DNA of 64,000 bases from Hyphomicrobiales bacterium (lineage in GTDB: Bacteria > Pseudomonadota > Alphaproteobacteria > Rhizobiales > Rhizobiaceae), in NCBI GenBank assembly GCA_900473185.1, contig UCKU01000005.1:98232-162231 (forward strand). The letters run 5' to 3'. Every line of letters begins with the position of its first letter. Position 1 is the stretch's first letter. Position numbers and translations under genes: made by a program. Shown piece after piece: positions 26,623 to 34,990 of this stretch. The notes under the pieces were generated by a model that saw only the letters and a list, made by a program, of their open reading frames with translations, was not told the DNA's origin and ran no database searches.

Positions 26623-27686
26623 TAAAACGCCTGCCCCTCACCCTGCTTGCGTTCGCTGTCATGGCCGTCGCTGCCCATGCGCAATCGCCGCTTGGCATCG
26701 GCACGGCAGAGCCGAGCTTCCAGCCGACGGGCGGGCCGCTGGCGCCCCTTTTCCTCTATGTGAATTACGAGCAGCAGGCCTTCTATCGTGCCCTGACCGG
26801 TGCGCTGAAGGAGATGCGCCAGGATCCCTGGCAGCTGTCCTCACTGATCGGTCTTTCCTTTGCCTATGGCGTCTTTCATGCCGCAGGCCCCGGCCACGGC
26901 AAGGCCGTCATCTCGTCCTACATGATCGCCAACGAAGTCGAGCTTCGACGTGGCGTCGTCATCTCCTTCATCTCAGCCTTCATTCAAGGCGCCATGGCCG
27001 TCGTGCTCGTCGTCGGCGCGTGGCTGGTGCTCCGCGGCACCGGCATCACCCTGACCATGGCAACACAGGCCATGGAAATCGCAAGCTTCGTGATGGTCAT
27101 CCTCTTCGGTGGCTGGCTGCTTTTCCGCAAGCTGCGCTCGATGGCCGGCAGCCTGCCACGCCGTCGGCTCATGGCAACCCCGGCCGGCCCCGTCAGCATG
27201 ATGCTGGACTGGAAGGACAATGCGAGTGAACGCCAGAGCGCCAATTTCAGCTTCAACGGCAAGGCGCAGGCCGTGGACCCCGGCCATACCTATGTGCCCG
27301 GCATGGTCTGCGAGACCTGCGGCAATTCACACCTGCCCGATCCCTCGCTGGTCAGCGGCGACAAGTTCAGCGCGCGTGAGGCGTGGTCTGCGGTGATCGC
27401 CGTGGGCTTGCGCCCCTGCTCCGGCGCATTGCTGGTCATGACCTTCTCACTGCTGAACGGGCTTTATCTTGGCGGCGTGCTCTCGGTCGTCGCCATGTCG
27501 CTCGGCACCGCCATTACAGTTGCAATCCTCGCCACGTTTGCCGTCACTGCTAAGAGCACGGCGGTGCGCCTCTCCGGCCGCGGTTCGTCCGCTTCCATCT
27601 GGATCGGTAATACGATCGAGATATCAGGTGCAATTCTTGTAATCTTGATGGGTGTATTGCTGCTCGGAGCCTCCCTGCAGGGATAG
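26616..27686 (+). CDS. NicO/RcnA-family nickel/cobalt (metal) transporter
   Basis: A 356-residue membrane protein with an apparent signal sequence (to about AHAQ), a periplasmic stretch and six or so helices. The conserved NicO motif is FHAAGPGHGKAVISSYMI (histidines in the first helix), with the second half motif AVGLRPCSGALLVMTFSL. A long loop contains GHTYVPGMVCETCGNSHLPDP, a CxxC with histidines that could bind metal. Family members export or import Ni, Co and related ions. It overlaps the DUF1007 gene and is the second gene of a two-gene operon. Direction and metal are not decidable here. Confidence 0.9.
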   Translation: MLIKRLPLTLLAFAVMAVAAHAQSPLGIGTAEPSFQPTGGPLAPLFLYVNYEQQAFYRALTGALKEMRQDPWQLSSLIGLSFAYGVFHAAGPGHGKAVISSYMIANEVELRRGVVISFISAFIQGAMAVVLVVGAWLVLRGTGITLTMATQAMEIASFVMVILFGGWLLFRKLRSMAGSLPRRRLMATPAGPVSMMLDWKDNASERQSANFSFNGKAQAVDPGHTYVPGMVCETCGNSHLPDPSLVSGDKFSAREAWSAVIAVGLRPCSGALLVMTFSLLNGLYLGGVLSVVAMSLGTAITVAILATFAVTAKSTAVRLSGRGSSASIWIGNTIEISGAILVILMGVLLLGASLQG

Positions 27687-27689
27687 GCT

Positions 27690-27902
27690 TCAGGGCTTTC
27701 TGCTGCGCTGATAGCGCGCCCGCAACCAGAATATGCCAAAGAAACACATCAGCAGACAGACGCCGACGATGACCGCCAATGTTGGCGAAAAGCTGCCGAT
27801 CCACAGCACGATGGTCGGCAGGAAATAGATCACCAGCCCGGCAGAAAACAGAATGATAGCGGCTGCGATCGCCTGCGAACGGCTTTCCGGGCTCATGGAC
27901 AT
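27690..27902 (-). CDS. small two-helix inner-membrane protein
   Basis: A 70-residue protein with two hydrophobic segments (about residues 11-30 and 38-56) separated by a short turn, ending in RARYQRSRKP, a positive cytoplasmic end. No family recognised. The ATG at 27902 has AGGAG five bases upstream and a second ATG two codons later; a longer frame from 27953 has no ribosome site. It lies three bases from the convergent NicO stop and 63 bases downstream of the DUF533 gene start side, on the same strand as DUF533, so it may be the first or a separate unit; the order on the minus strand puts it downstream of nothing obvious. Confidence 0.6.
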   Translation of the reverse strand: MSMSPESRSQAIAAAIILFSAGLVIYFLPTIVLWIGSFSPTLAVIVGVCLLMCFFGIFWLRARYQRSRKP

Positions 27903-27965
27903 GCTCACTCCTCTTGTCCGGGAGTGGATAGGCCAGCCGCCTCGCAAAGGCAACTGGCCCTGATA

Positions 27966-28685
27966 CTACTGAGACAGCGTGACCTTGGCGGAGGAAACCG
28001 TCGCTTCGATATGATCGACGAGCTGATCGGGAAGACCGAGCCTGCCGGCGAGCAGATCGAGATAGCCGCGTTCGGCACGTGAATCCGGCTCGATCGTCAG
28101 GCGCGAGGCCGTGTAGAGCTCGACCTTCTGCTCCTCGGTCACCGCGGCTGCGACAAGCGCATCGATATCCGTCGGCTCAGAAAGCTCACGCTCGATGAAG
28201 CTCGCGGCCTCGCCGCTGACGTCGGCTGCCTTGACCTTGTCCATGATGAGAGTGCGTTCCGCGTCGTCGATATGGCCATCGGCCTTCGCCGCAGCGATCA
28301 TGGCGCGGATGAGGACGAGCACGAATTCATTGCTGCTTGCCGGCGAAGCCGTACCGAAGCCGGATTCCGCAGGTGGCGGCAGGAGAACGGGATTGTTGGC
28401 CGTTGGCGCATCGGAAGGTGCTGCGGGCGCCTGTCCGGCCTGATAGTTCTTCCAGGCTTGGTAGCCGAGACCTGCGATGGCTGCGAGACCACCGATGGCG
28501 ACGGCATTGCCGGCAATGTCGCGGCCGGTCTTAGTGCCGAGAAGGACAGCGGCAAGACCAGCGGTCTTCAACGGATTGTCCTTCGCCATCTGGATCGCGT
28601 CGCCCGCCCGGTCGCGCACGCTGCCGCCCACGCCTGGCACCTGTGATCCCAGAAACTGGTCGAGTAGCTTCTTCGCGTCGAACAT
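27966..28685 (-). CDS. DUF533 (YebE-like) protein with TerB-type C-terminal domain
   Basis: A 239-residue protein of the DUF533 family. The N-terminal part (MFDAKKLLDQFLGSQVPG) precedes a glycine-rich helix (GRDIAGNAVAIGGLAAIAGLGYQAW), a possible membrane or glycine-zipper segment, then a proline/alanine linker, then a helical TerB-like domain with the acidic signature AAKADGHIDDAERTLI. TerB domains occur in tellurite/stress and envelope stress proteins. The ATG at 28685 is preceded by GGAGAAGATGAGG; the longer frame to 28769 is not needed. Role unknown. It lies directly upstream of the small membrane protein gene on the same strand. Confidence 0.85.
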   Translation of the reverse strand: MFDAKKLLDQFLGSQVPGVGGSVRDRAGDAIQMAKDNPLKTAGLAAVLLGTKTGRDIAGNAVAIGGLAAIAGLGYQAWKNYQAGQAPAAPSDAPTANNPVLLPPPAESGFGTASPASSNEFVLVLIRAMIAAAKADGHIDDAERTLIMDKVKAADVSGEAASFIERELSEPTDIDALVAAAVTEEQKVELYTASRLTIEPDSRAERGYLDLLAGRLGLPDQLVDHIEATVSSAKVTLSQ

Positions 28686-28748
28686 ATCCTCATCTTCTCC
28701 CTGTTTTAGAGGCTGGAGGAGAACATAGGTTTGCGACTGCCGAAATAC

Positions 28749-28777
28749 AAACGAGGGCGGCGCGGCCACCCTCGTTT
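28749..28777. terminator. terminator of the eda transcript
   Basis: A perfect nine-base stem (AAACGAGGG / CCCTCGTTT) around CGGCGCGGCCA, 40 bases beyond the eda stop on the minus strand. The minus-strand transcript continues GTTTGTATTT, giving a U-rich tail. Confidence 0.75.
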
Positions 28778-28816
28778 AAAATCTATCAGCCTTCAAAATC
28801 GGCAAGCTTTGAGAGC

Positions 28817-29455
28817 TCAGCCCTTCAGCGCGAACGCTTCGGAAGCGAGCTTGGTGATGCCTGCCCAGTCGCCCGCGGCAACCAGTTCCTTCGGCGCGAC
28901 CCACGAACCACCGACGCAGATGACATTCGGCAAGGACAGATAGTCATTGGCATTCTTCAACGAGATGCCGCCGGTTGGGCAAAAGAACGTGCCAGCAAGC
29001 GGCGAGGAAAGCGCCTTGAGATAGGCGGCACCGCCAGCCTGTTCGGCCGGGAAGAACTTCAGCACCTGATAGCCTTCTTCGCGCAGCGCCATCACTTCGC
29101 TCGCGGTCGCGGCGCCCGGAAGCAGCGGCACCGGAGAATCGGCTGCGGCATCCAGAAGCTCCTGGGTCGTGCCGGGGCTGACGATGAACTTGGAGCCTGC
29201 CTGTACGGCGGCCTCCCAATGGGCGGCGTTGAGGATCGTGCCGGCGCCGACTTCAGCACCCTCTACTTCAGCGGCAACCGCACGTACGGCATCAAGAGCG
29301 GCCGGAGTGCGCATCGTGATCTCGATGGCCTTCAGACCGCCGGCAACGAGCGCTCGGGCAAGAGATACAGCCGACTTCGCATCCTCGACAATCAGGACCG
29401 GAACGACGGGCTGGAGTTTCAGGATGGAAAGGAGTTTTTCTGTCTTCTCGCCCAT
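28817..29455 (-). CDS. eda: 2-dehydro-3-deoxy-phosphogluconate (KDPG) aldolase
   Basis: A 212-residue class I aldolase of the Entner-Doudoroff pathway, splitting KDPG into pyruvate and glyceraldehyde 3-phosphate. Signatures: glutamate in AIEITMRTPAALD, GAGTILN, the Schiff-base lysine in QVLKFFPAEQAGG, and FCPTGGISLKNANDYL. The length is standard. The ATG at 29455 has AAGGGA upstream; an in-frame extension to 29542 is unlikely. It stands alone here, with its own terminator, not next to edd or zwf. Confidence 0.94.
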   Translation of the reverse strand: MGEKTEKLLSILKLQPVVPVLIVEDAKSAVSLARALVAGGLKAIEITMRTPAALDAVRAVAAEVEGAEVGAGTILNAAHWEAAVQAGSKFIVSPGTTQELLDAAADSPVPLLPGAATASEVMALREEGYQVLKFFPAEQAGGAAYLKALSSPLAGTFFCPTGGISLKNANDYLSLPNVICVGGSWVAPKELVAAGDWAGITKLASEAFALKG

Positions 29456-29606
29456 GGCCACAGTTCCCTTAAACGATTGAAATCGGCTTTCGAATAACGC
29501 TCTCACAAGGGCTTGTCGAGATAAAACCAGCCCGTGCGACAAGACGGGTATTAAATCATTATAAATTGGGGTAGCGTACCCAGACCGTCACAAAAGGTTC
29601 ATTCGT

Positions 29607-30095
29607 ATGGCGAAAGAGATCGAACGGAAGTTCCTCGTACGCGGCGAAGAATGGCGCTCCGCTGTCGAGTCCAAGTCGGTCCTGAAGCAGGGCTACGTCG
29701 CCTCGATGGACGACCGCTCTGTACGAATTCGCATCCTTGACGAGAAGACTGCGCGGCTGACGATGAAAATCGGCCGCAGCACCCTCACCCGCGATGAATT
29801 CGAGTATGAGATCCCCGTCTCCGACGCCGAGGAACTGCTGGAAAACGCCATCGGCATCGTCATCGAAAAGACGCGTTACCGCGTCCCCTATGAAGGTTTC
29901 GTCTGGGAAGTCGACGTTTTTGGCGGCGCCCATCGTGGCCTCGTCATCGCCGAAGTCGAGATGCAGGCCGAAACTGACAATCCTCCCCTGCCCGCCTGGC
30001 TCGGCCGCGAGGTCACGGGCGATTTCCGCTATTCCAATCAGGCGCTGGCCACAGAATTTGAGCACGACAGGCATGGGCTATCGCATACGGCCTGA
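29607..30095 (+). CDS. CYTH-domain protein (inorganic triphosphatase-like)
   Basis: A 162-residue protein with the N-terminal EIERKFLV signature of CYTH/triphosphate tunnel enzymes, followed by charged strands of the tunnel (SVRIRILDEKTARLTMKIG, DEFEYEIP, IEKTRYRVPY, WEVDVFGG, IAEVEM). These bind triphosphate or adenylate substrates with metal. ATG 29607 (MAKEIERKF). Its end overlaps the CHAD gene by 23 bases in another frame, so the two are translationally coupled. The pair corresponds to the fused CYTH-CHAD proteins of other bacteria, here encoded separately. Confidence 0.92.
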   Translation: MAKEIERKFLVRGEEWRSAVESKSVLKQGYVASMDDRSVRIRILDEKTARLTMKIGRSTLTRDEFEYEIPVSDAEELLENAIGIVIEKTRYRVPYEGFVWEVDVFGGAHRGLVIAEVEMQAETDNPPLPAWLGREVTGDFRYSNQALATEFEHDRHGLSHTA

Positions 30096-30981
30096 GGCCG
30101 ACTTTACCGACGAGTTCCGAAGCGCCGCTGAGGAGCAGTTGAAGCGTGCCATCACCGTTCTCGACAAGCGGCCGGAAGGCGCCCATGAGGCGATCCACGC
30201 CTTCCGCAAGAACATCAAGCGGCTGCGTTCGCTTTATCGTCTTGTGTCCCGCGAAGTGCCGGAATTCCAGAAGCAGGAAAATGCCCGGCTGAGAGAAACG
30301 GCACGGTCGCTGTCGGCCATCCGCGATGCCGCCGCAATCGTTGGTACCGCCCGCTACCTGCAGGACAATGCTCGCAATCTGGAAGAGACCGAGGCGCTCG
30401 GCCGTATCGTTTCCATTCTGGAAGCCCGGCGTGACTGGATGGCGGAGGCCGAAAGCGGCCTTGAGGAAAGGCTGCATGATGCTGCCGGCAAGTTGCGGGA
30501 AGCGATCGCGGCACTCGACGATGTCACTTTCGACAAGAGCCACCGCAAGAATGCCCGTATGCTGGCAAAAAGCTGGCGCAGGACGGCATCGCGCGCCAGA
30601 AAAGCGCTCGATGCCTGCCTAGAGGACACAGCGGCCGGAGATTTCCACGAGCTGCGCAAGCGCACCTACGATTATCGCCTCTATCACGCGCTTTTGCGCG
30701 ATCTCTGGCCAAGCGCCATGAAGGCCAAGCGCGACTTCGCCAAGGACCTTGTCGAACGTCTCGGCCATATCAACGATCTCGCCGTGCTTTCAGGCCTCGT
30801 GGAGGCAGAACCGCAGCTCTTCACCCGCAACGACGACCTCGCCCATCTGCTGGATGCCATCATCTTCCGCCAGCAGGAAGATCGGCGCGAAGCGTTGCGC
30901 GATGCCGAAACGCTCTATGGCGATGATCCTGACGATGAGGCGCAGCGCCTGGAACTGCTCTGGGTGTCTATCGGCAATTGA
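30073..30981 (+). CDS. CHAD-domain protein
   Basis: A 302-residue helical CHAD protein with conserved histidines: EGAHEAIHAFRKNIKRLRSLYRL, FHELRKRTYDYRLYHALL, and LGHINDLAVL. CHAD domains bind polyphosphate and are normally coupled to CYTH triphosphatases. The ATG at 30073 lies inside the end of the CYTH gene. The basic helices (HAFRKNIKRLRSLYR) suit binding to a polyanion. The exact function in this organism is unknown; polyphosphate handling is inferred from the family. Confidence 0.9.
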   Translation: MGYRIRPEADFTDEFRSAAEEQLKRAITVLDKRPEGAHEAIHAFRKNIKRLRSLYRLVSREVPEFQKQENARLRETARSLSAIRDAAAIVGTARYLQDNARNLEETEALGRIVSILEARRDWMAEAESGLEERLHDAAGKLREAIAALDDVTFDKSHRKNARMLAKSWRRTASRARKALDACLEDTAAGDFHELRKRTYDYRLYHALLRDLWPSAMKAKRDFAKDLVERLGHINDLAVLSGLVEAEPQLFTRNDDLAHLLDAIIFRQQEDRREALRDAETLYGDDPDDEAQRLELLWVSIGN

Positions 30982-30994
30982 CGCATTTGATCTG

Positions 30995-31025
30995 TTGACC
31001 TCAACTTTACTTGAGGTCCTAGCCT
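30995..31025 (+). promoter_or_regulatory. SoxR/MerR-type promoter with 19-base spacer
   Basis: TTGACC at 30995 is followed after exactly 19 bases by TAGCCT at 31020, and the spacer holds the dyad GACCTCAA-CTTTAC-TTGAGGTC (30997-31018, eight perfect bases per arm). Known SoxR boxes have CCTCAA-GTTAAC-TTGAGG in a 19-base spacer; twelve of twelve arm bases and four of six centre bases match. MerR-family activators act on such overlong spacers. The gene served is the VOC protein 31 bases downstream. The soxR gene itself is not in the window. Confidence 0.75.
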
Positions 31026-31055
31026 CGGCCGGTCAATGAACCGATCGAGGAAAAT

Positions 31056-31532
31056 ATGTCTGTAGACAATGCCACGACGCCCCAGATCCAGGGCGTCTAC
31101 GAAACCCATCTCACCGTCGCCGATCTGAAGACTTCCATTCCTTTCTACCGCGATATTCTGGGCCTGGAACTTGCCGCCGAATTCCCCGAGCGCCGCATTG
31201 CCTTCTTCTGGGTGAACGGCAAGAAGAACGCCATGCTCGGCCTCTGGGAAACCGGCACCGGCCCCTTGAAGATGCGCCTGCACATGGCTTTCCGCCTGTC
31301 GCAGGAGGAAATGATGCGGGCGCCGGCGCTGTTGCTCCACAAGGGCCTGAAGCCACACGGCTTTCATGGTGAGCCGATCACCGAACCGATCGTCATCGGC
31401 TGGGTACCGGCGCTGTCGCTCTACTTTCACGATCCCGACGGGCATTCGATCGAATTCCTGAGCGTGCTCGACGAAGAGCCGGATGCTGCGTTTGGCATGC
31501 GGTCCTACGCCGAGTGGAAGGCGCGCGGATAG
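31056..31532 (+). CDS. VOC-family (glyoxalase/dioxygenase-like) protein
   Basis: A 158-residue protein of the vicinal oxygen chelate fold, made of two beta-alpha-beta modules: [41 protein letters not shown] and the second ending [22 protein letters not shown]. Metal-ligand candidates are the histidine in ETHLTV and the glutamate in HSIEFL, as in glyoxalase I, fosfomycin-resistance and dioxygenase members. ATG 31056 follows ATCGAGGAAAAT. A SoxR-like promoter precedes it, so induction by redox-cycling agents is expected. Substrate unknown. Confidence 0.88.
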   Translation: MSVDNATTPQIQGVYETHLTVADLKTSIPFYRDILGLELAAEFPERRIAFFWVNGKKNAMLGLWETGTGPLKMRLHMAFRLSQEEMMRAPALLLHKGLKPHGFHGEPITEPIVIGWVPALSLYFHDPDGHSIEFLSVLDEEPDAAFGMRSYAEWKARG

Positions 31533-31545
31533 GCACAATCCCACA

Positions 31546-31584
31546 ATGCCGTCCTTGCGTAATGTCATTGCGCAGGGACGGCAT
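31546..31584. terminator. strong hairpin between VOC gene and trhO
   Basis: ATGCCGTCCTTGCG (31546-31559) and CGCAGGGACGGCAT (31571-31584) pair over 14 bases with one mismatch, 13 bases past the VOC stop. ATTCTGTATTT follows, a weak U-rich tail. It may terminate the VOC transcript, or be a small palindromic repeat element; the trhO start lies 20 bases beyond, so it also shapes the trhO leader. Confidence 0.5.
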
Positions 31585-31603
31585 ATTCTGTATTTCCACG
31601 CGC

Positions 31604-32533
31604 ATGACCGACAATGCGACCCAAACAAGCCCCTTCCTGGTGGCAGCGCTCTATCATTTCGTATCCCTGCCGCGCTTCGAGAGCCTGCAGGCGCCCTTGC
31701 AGGCGCTCTGCGAGGAGAACGGCGTGAAGGGTACGCTTCTGCTTGCCCATGAGGGCATTAATGGCACGATTGCAGGACCGGATGCCGGCATTCATGCCAT
31801 CCTCTCCTTCCTGCGCGCACAGCCGGAATTTGCCGCCTTGGAGCACAAGGAAAGCCGCGCGTCCAAAATGCCCTTCCTGCGCATGAAGGCGAAGCTGAAG
31901 AAAGAAATCGTCACCATGGGCGTCGAGAATATCGACCCCAACAAGGTGGTTGGGACCTATATCGATCCAAGCAACTGGAATGCCCTGATCTCCGATCCCG
32001 ACACGATCGTCATCGACACCCGCAACGACTACGAGACGGCAATCGGTACCTTCCGCGGCGCGGTTGACCCCAAGACCAAGACCTTCCGTGAGTTTCCGGA
32101 CTGGGTGCGCAACAATCCCGGCCTGCACAACAAGCCGAAGATCGCCATGTACTGCACCGGCGGCATCCGCTGCGAGAAGGCGACGGCCTTCATGAAGGAA
32201 CAGGGCTTCGAAGAGGTTTATCACCTCAAGGGCGGCATCCTGAAATATCTGGAGGAAGTGCCGCAGGAGGAAAGTCTTTGGGACGGGGCATGCTTCGTCT
32301 TCGACGAGCGCGTTTCAGTGGAGCATGGCCTGAAGGAAGGCGAGCACAAGCTCTGCCACGCCTGCCGCAACCCGATCACGGCAGAAGAGGTCACCTCGCC
32401 CTATTACGAGGAAGGTGTTTCCTGCAGCAACTGCTACCATACGCGCAGTGAAGAAGACCGCCTGCGCTATCGTCAGCGCCAGCACCAGATCGCGCTCGCC
32501 AAGAAGCGCGGCCAGAAGCATATCGGCACGTAG
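31604..32533 (+). CDS. trhO: rhodanese-like tRNA uridine(34) hydroxylase
   Basis: A 309-residue protein of the YceA/TrhO family, which hydroxylates the wobble uridine of tRNA in an oxygen-dependent way. It has the N-terminal acylphosphatase-like domain ([19 protein letters not shown]), then a rhodanese domain with the cysteine loop [11 protein letters not shown], and a C-terminal cysteine-rich part ([21 protein letters not shown]) usual in this family. The ATG at 31604 gives the typical length; an open frame begins at 31514 inside the preceding gene. The start lies just past a strong hairpin, without a clear ribosome-binding site. Confidence 0.92.
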   Translation: MTDNATQTSPFLVAALYHFVSLPRFESLQAPLQALCEENGVKGTLLLAHEGINGTIAGPDAGIHAILSFLRAQPEFAALEHKESRASKMPFLRMKAKLKKEIVTMGVENIDPNKVVGTYIDPSNWNALISDPDTIVIDTRNDYETAIGTFRGAVDPKTKTFREFPDWVRNNPGLHNKPKIAMYCTGGIRCEKATAFMKEQGFEEVYHLKGGILKYLEEVPQEESLWDGACFVFDERVSVEHGLKEGEHKLCHACRNPITAEEVTSPYYEEGVSCSNCYHTRSEEDRLRYRQRQHQIALAKKRGQKHIGT

Positions 32534-32604
32534 AGCAATTCCAACAAAACTGCGCAGCTGCTTTGCGTCTGAAATTGCATAAAACAAAGAGATAGAGCGA
32601 CGTT

Positions 32605-34809
32605 TTAGCCGGCGATCCGGCGCAGGACCCGGGCTTCGCGGTGCTCCTGCAACAAGCCATTGATCTGGTCGGCGGTCATCGGCTTGCCAAAGAAATAACC
32701 CTGCAGGCTGTCGCAGCCAAAGAGACGGAGCGCGACCGCCTGCTCTTCCGTCTCGATGCCCTCGGCGGTGACGGGGATATCCAGCGCACGGGCAAGTGCT
32801 ACCGTCGCCTGCAGCATTTCCCTCTGCCGGCTGTTGCCGGTAATATCGGTCACGAGCGAGCGGTCGATCTTGATGCGGTCGAAGCCGAACTGCCGCAAAT
32901 AGCCGATCGAAGAGAAGCCGGAGCCGAAGTCGTCGAGCGCTACCTTGACGCCCAGCGACTTCAGTCGCTCGATCGATTGGCGCGTGCGCTGCGGATTTTG
33001 GATCATATAGCCTTCGGTGATTTCCAGCGTGACGCGGCTCGCCTCGATCTCCGTCTGCTTCAGCACATAGCGAACATAGTCGGTGAAAGCCGGATTGCGG
33101 AACTGGCCCGGTGAAACATTGACCGAGATCTTCAACTCCGGCCACTGCTTTGCCGTTTCGCAGGCCTTGCGCAGTACGAAAAGGCCGAGGGATTCGATGA
33201 GCCCGCTGGTCTCCGCGATTGGAATGAAAACCTCAGGCGAAACCGGACCGTGGCCCGGCCGGTTCCAGCGCACCAGCGCCTCCACGCCATTCATCTCATG
33301 CGTCGCGGCATCGACAAGCGGTTGATAAGCAAGCGTGAGATCGCCGCTTTCAATCGCCATGCGCAGATCGAGTTCCAGCGCGTTGCGCTGCGCGCGATCG
33401 GTATCCATGGCCGGATCGTAGAGCGTCATGCGGGCGCGGCCGGCTTCCTTGGCCTTATACATGGCAAGGTCGGCGCGGCGTACCAATTCCTCCCGACCGA
33501 TCGAACCGAGCGACGACATGGCGATGCCGATGCTGGCGCCGACCACGACGATACGACGGCCGACTTCGAGCGGTTCGGCAAGGAAATCGAGGATCTGCTC
33601 GGCAAGCTGAAGTGCGGCCGCATTCTCGGCATCCGAAAGGAAAGCGATTGCAAATTCATCACCGCCGATGCGCGCGAGTACTGCATCCTCAGGGATCAGC
33701 ACGTCCAGTCCCGCCGCAACAGCGCGGATCAGCTGGTCGCCGGTGCCGTGCCCGTAGCTGTCGTTGACTTCCTTGAAGCCATCCAGATCGAGATAGAGCA
33801 GCAGGACGTTCCGCTTCGTCTGCCGGGCTTCCGCAACGAAGCTGTCGACGGCAAGCCCCAGGCCATCGCGATTGGAAAGGCCGCTCAGGCGATCGCGAAG
33901 TGCTTCTTCACGCGCACTGTTTTCCTCCGCCTTCAGGCGCCGCCCGGTCAGCCAGCCGATGATGAGCAGGACGACGAAGAACAGGCCGACAAGACCAAGC
34001 GCCTGGATGACCATGGGCCTGACCTGCGCGTAGCCGATATCGCCGGGAGAACGCGACACCCAGACAAGCTTGCCAAGAACCGCGCGAGCAGGATCTGCAA
34101 TTTCCACCGAATAGGCCGAGGCAAAATCCGCAGGCACCAGCCGCAATCCATTCAGCACGTAAGTGGTGCCGAGGGCAGATATTTTTGCATCATCGAGGTG
34201 CCGGGCGAAAATCAGATAGCGATGCTGACCAGCAGGCATATCAAGCTCACCTGACTTCTCTCGCACCAGCGCGATACCGACAGCGGCAATGCCTCTGGCG
34301 GTCTTGATGAAACCGGTGGCTTCCGGCTTCTCGCCGGCATCAGGTGCACGAACCTTGTCCAGAAGCCGCCAAAGCGAGGGGGAGAAGAAATCACTGACCG
34401 ACATCTGCATTGGCAAACCGTCCTGATAGGACATGACGGCTTTCTTCTGGTCGTCAATGACGATGGCCATATCGAAGAGAGGGCTATTGAGGGACATCTC
34501 GCCGTAGTTGCTGATCGTCCATGCCATGCCCTCCGGCTCATAGACATTGGCAGCCGCGTCATCCCAGGCGGCATAGTCGTCAAGCGTGGCGGCAAGCTGA
34601 TCTTCAAAGGTCTTGAGCGCCCCGACGGTCGTTTCACGCGAGCGCTCGTCGTCGAGCACATTGGCATTTTCGGAGACGCGCTCCAGCGCTGTCAAAACCA
34701 TGATGGTGACAACAGCGACAATGACCGCAAAGGAAAAAAGCACGCCAGTAACCGTGGTATGGCGGCCTAAACCCGATCCGTTGCTTTTAGACCTCAAGAC
34801 TGCCGGCAA
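32605..34809 (-). CDS. CHASE4-GGDEF-EAL c-di-GMP turnover protein
   Basis: About 734 residues. A first membrane helix (TTVTGVLFSFAVIVAVVTIMVL) precedes a periplasmic CHASE4 sensor with DDYAAWDDAAANVYE; a second helix (IQALGLVGLFFVVLLIIGWL) leads to a GGDEF domain with an intact ARIGGDEFAIAF and an EAL domain with GVEALVRW, NVSPGQF, LEITEGY, LDDFGSGFSS, KIDRSL and GIETEEQ. Both catalytic sites look usable; no RxxD inhibitory site precedes GGDEF. No ATG fits the start: I propose the TTG at 34809, with GGGGAG nine bases upstream; other TTG codons reach 34854. The start is uncertain by up to 15 residues. Confidence 0.9.
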   Translation of the reverse strand: MPAVLRSKSNGSGLGRHTTVTGVLFSFAVIVAVVTIMVLTALERVSENANVLDDERSRETTVGALKTFEDQLAATLDDYAAWDDAAANVYEPEGMAWTISNYGEMSLNSPLFDMAIVIDDQKKAVMSYQDGLPMQMSVSDFFSPSLWRLLDKVRAPDAGEKPEATGFIKTARGIAAVGIALVREKSGELDMPAGQHRYLIFARHLDDAKISALGTTYVLNGLRLVPADFASAYSVEIADPARAVLGKLVWVSRSPGDIGYAQVRPMVIQALGLVGLFFVVLLIIGWLTGRRLKAEENSAREEALRDRLSGLSNRDGLGLAVDSFVAEARQTKRNVLLLYLDLDGFKEVNDSYGHGTGDQLIRAVAAGLDVLIPEDAVLARIGGDEFAIAFLSDAENAAALQLAEQILDFLAEPLEVGRRIVVVGASIGIAMSSLGSIGREELVRRADLAMYKAKEAGRARMTLYDPAMDTDRAQRNALELDLRMAIESGDLTLAYQPLVDAATHEMNGVEALVRWNRPGHGPVSPEVFIPIAETSGLIESLGLFVLRKACETAKQWPELKISVNVSPGQFRNPAFTDYVRYVLKQTEIEASRVTLEITEGYMIQNPQRTRQSIERLKSLGVKVALDDFGSGFSSIGYLRQFGFDRIKIDRSLVTDITGNSRQREMLQATVALARALDIPVTAEGIETEEQAVALRLFGCDSLQGYFFGKPMTADQINGLLQEHREARVLRRIAG

Positions 34810-34927
34810 TTCATACAACTCCCCGTTCAAGAAACCTTCGCAGCCAAGGGTCAAGAAACGCTTAAGATCATGGGAACTATCGAGAATCCGGCTCAGGATT
34901 TACCTGAATTCCGCATGTTTTTGCAGA

Positions 34928-34975
34928 TTGACAACTAGTTTCCAATAGTGGTAACTAGTTTCCATTATTGGAAAC
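34928..34975 (+). promoter_or_regulatory. promoter with tandem MarR-type operators
   Basis: Two palindromes sit 20 bases apart centre to centre: AGTTTCCA-ATAG-TGGTAACT (34937-34956, one mismatch) and GTTTCCA-TTAT-TGGAAAC (34958-34975, perfect). TTGACA at 34928 and TAACTA at 34952 (18-base spacing) may be the promoter, which both palindromes overlap. The arrangement suits autoregulation of the MarR gene starting at 34991. Confidence 0.6.
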
Positions 34976-34990
34976 GGAGAATCGCGAATT

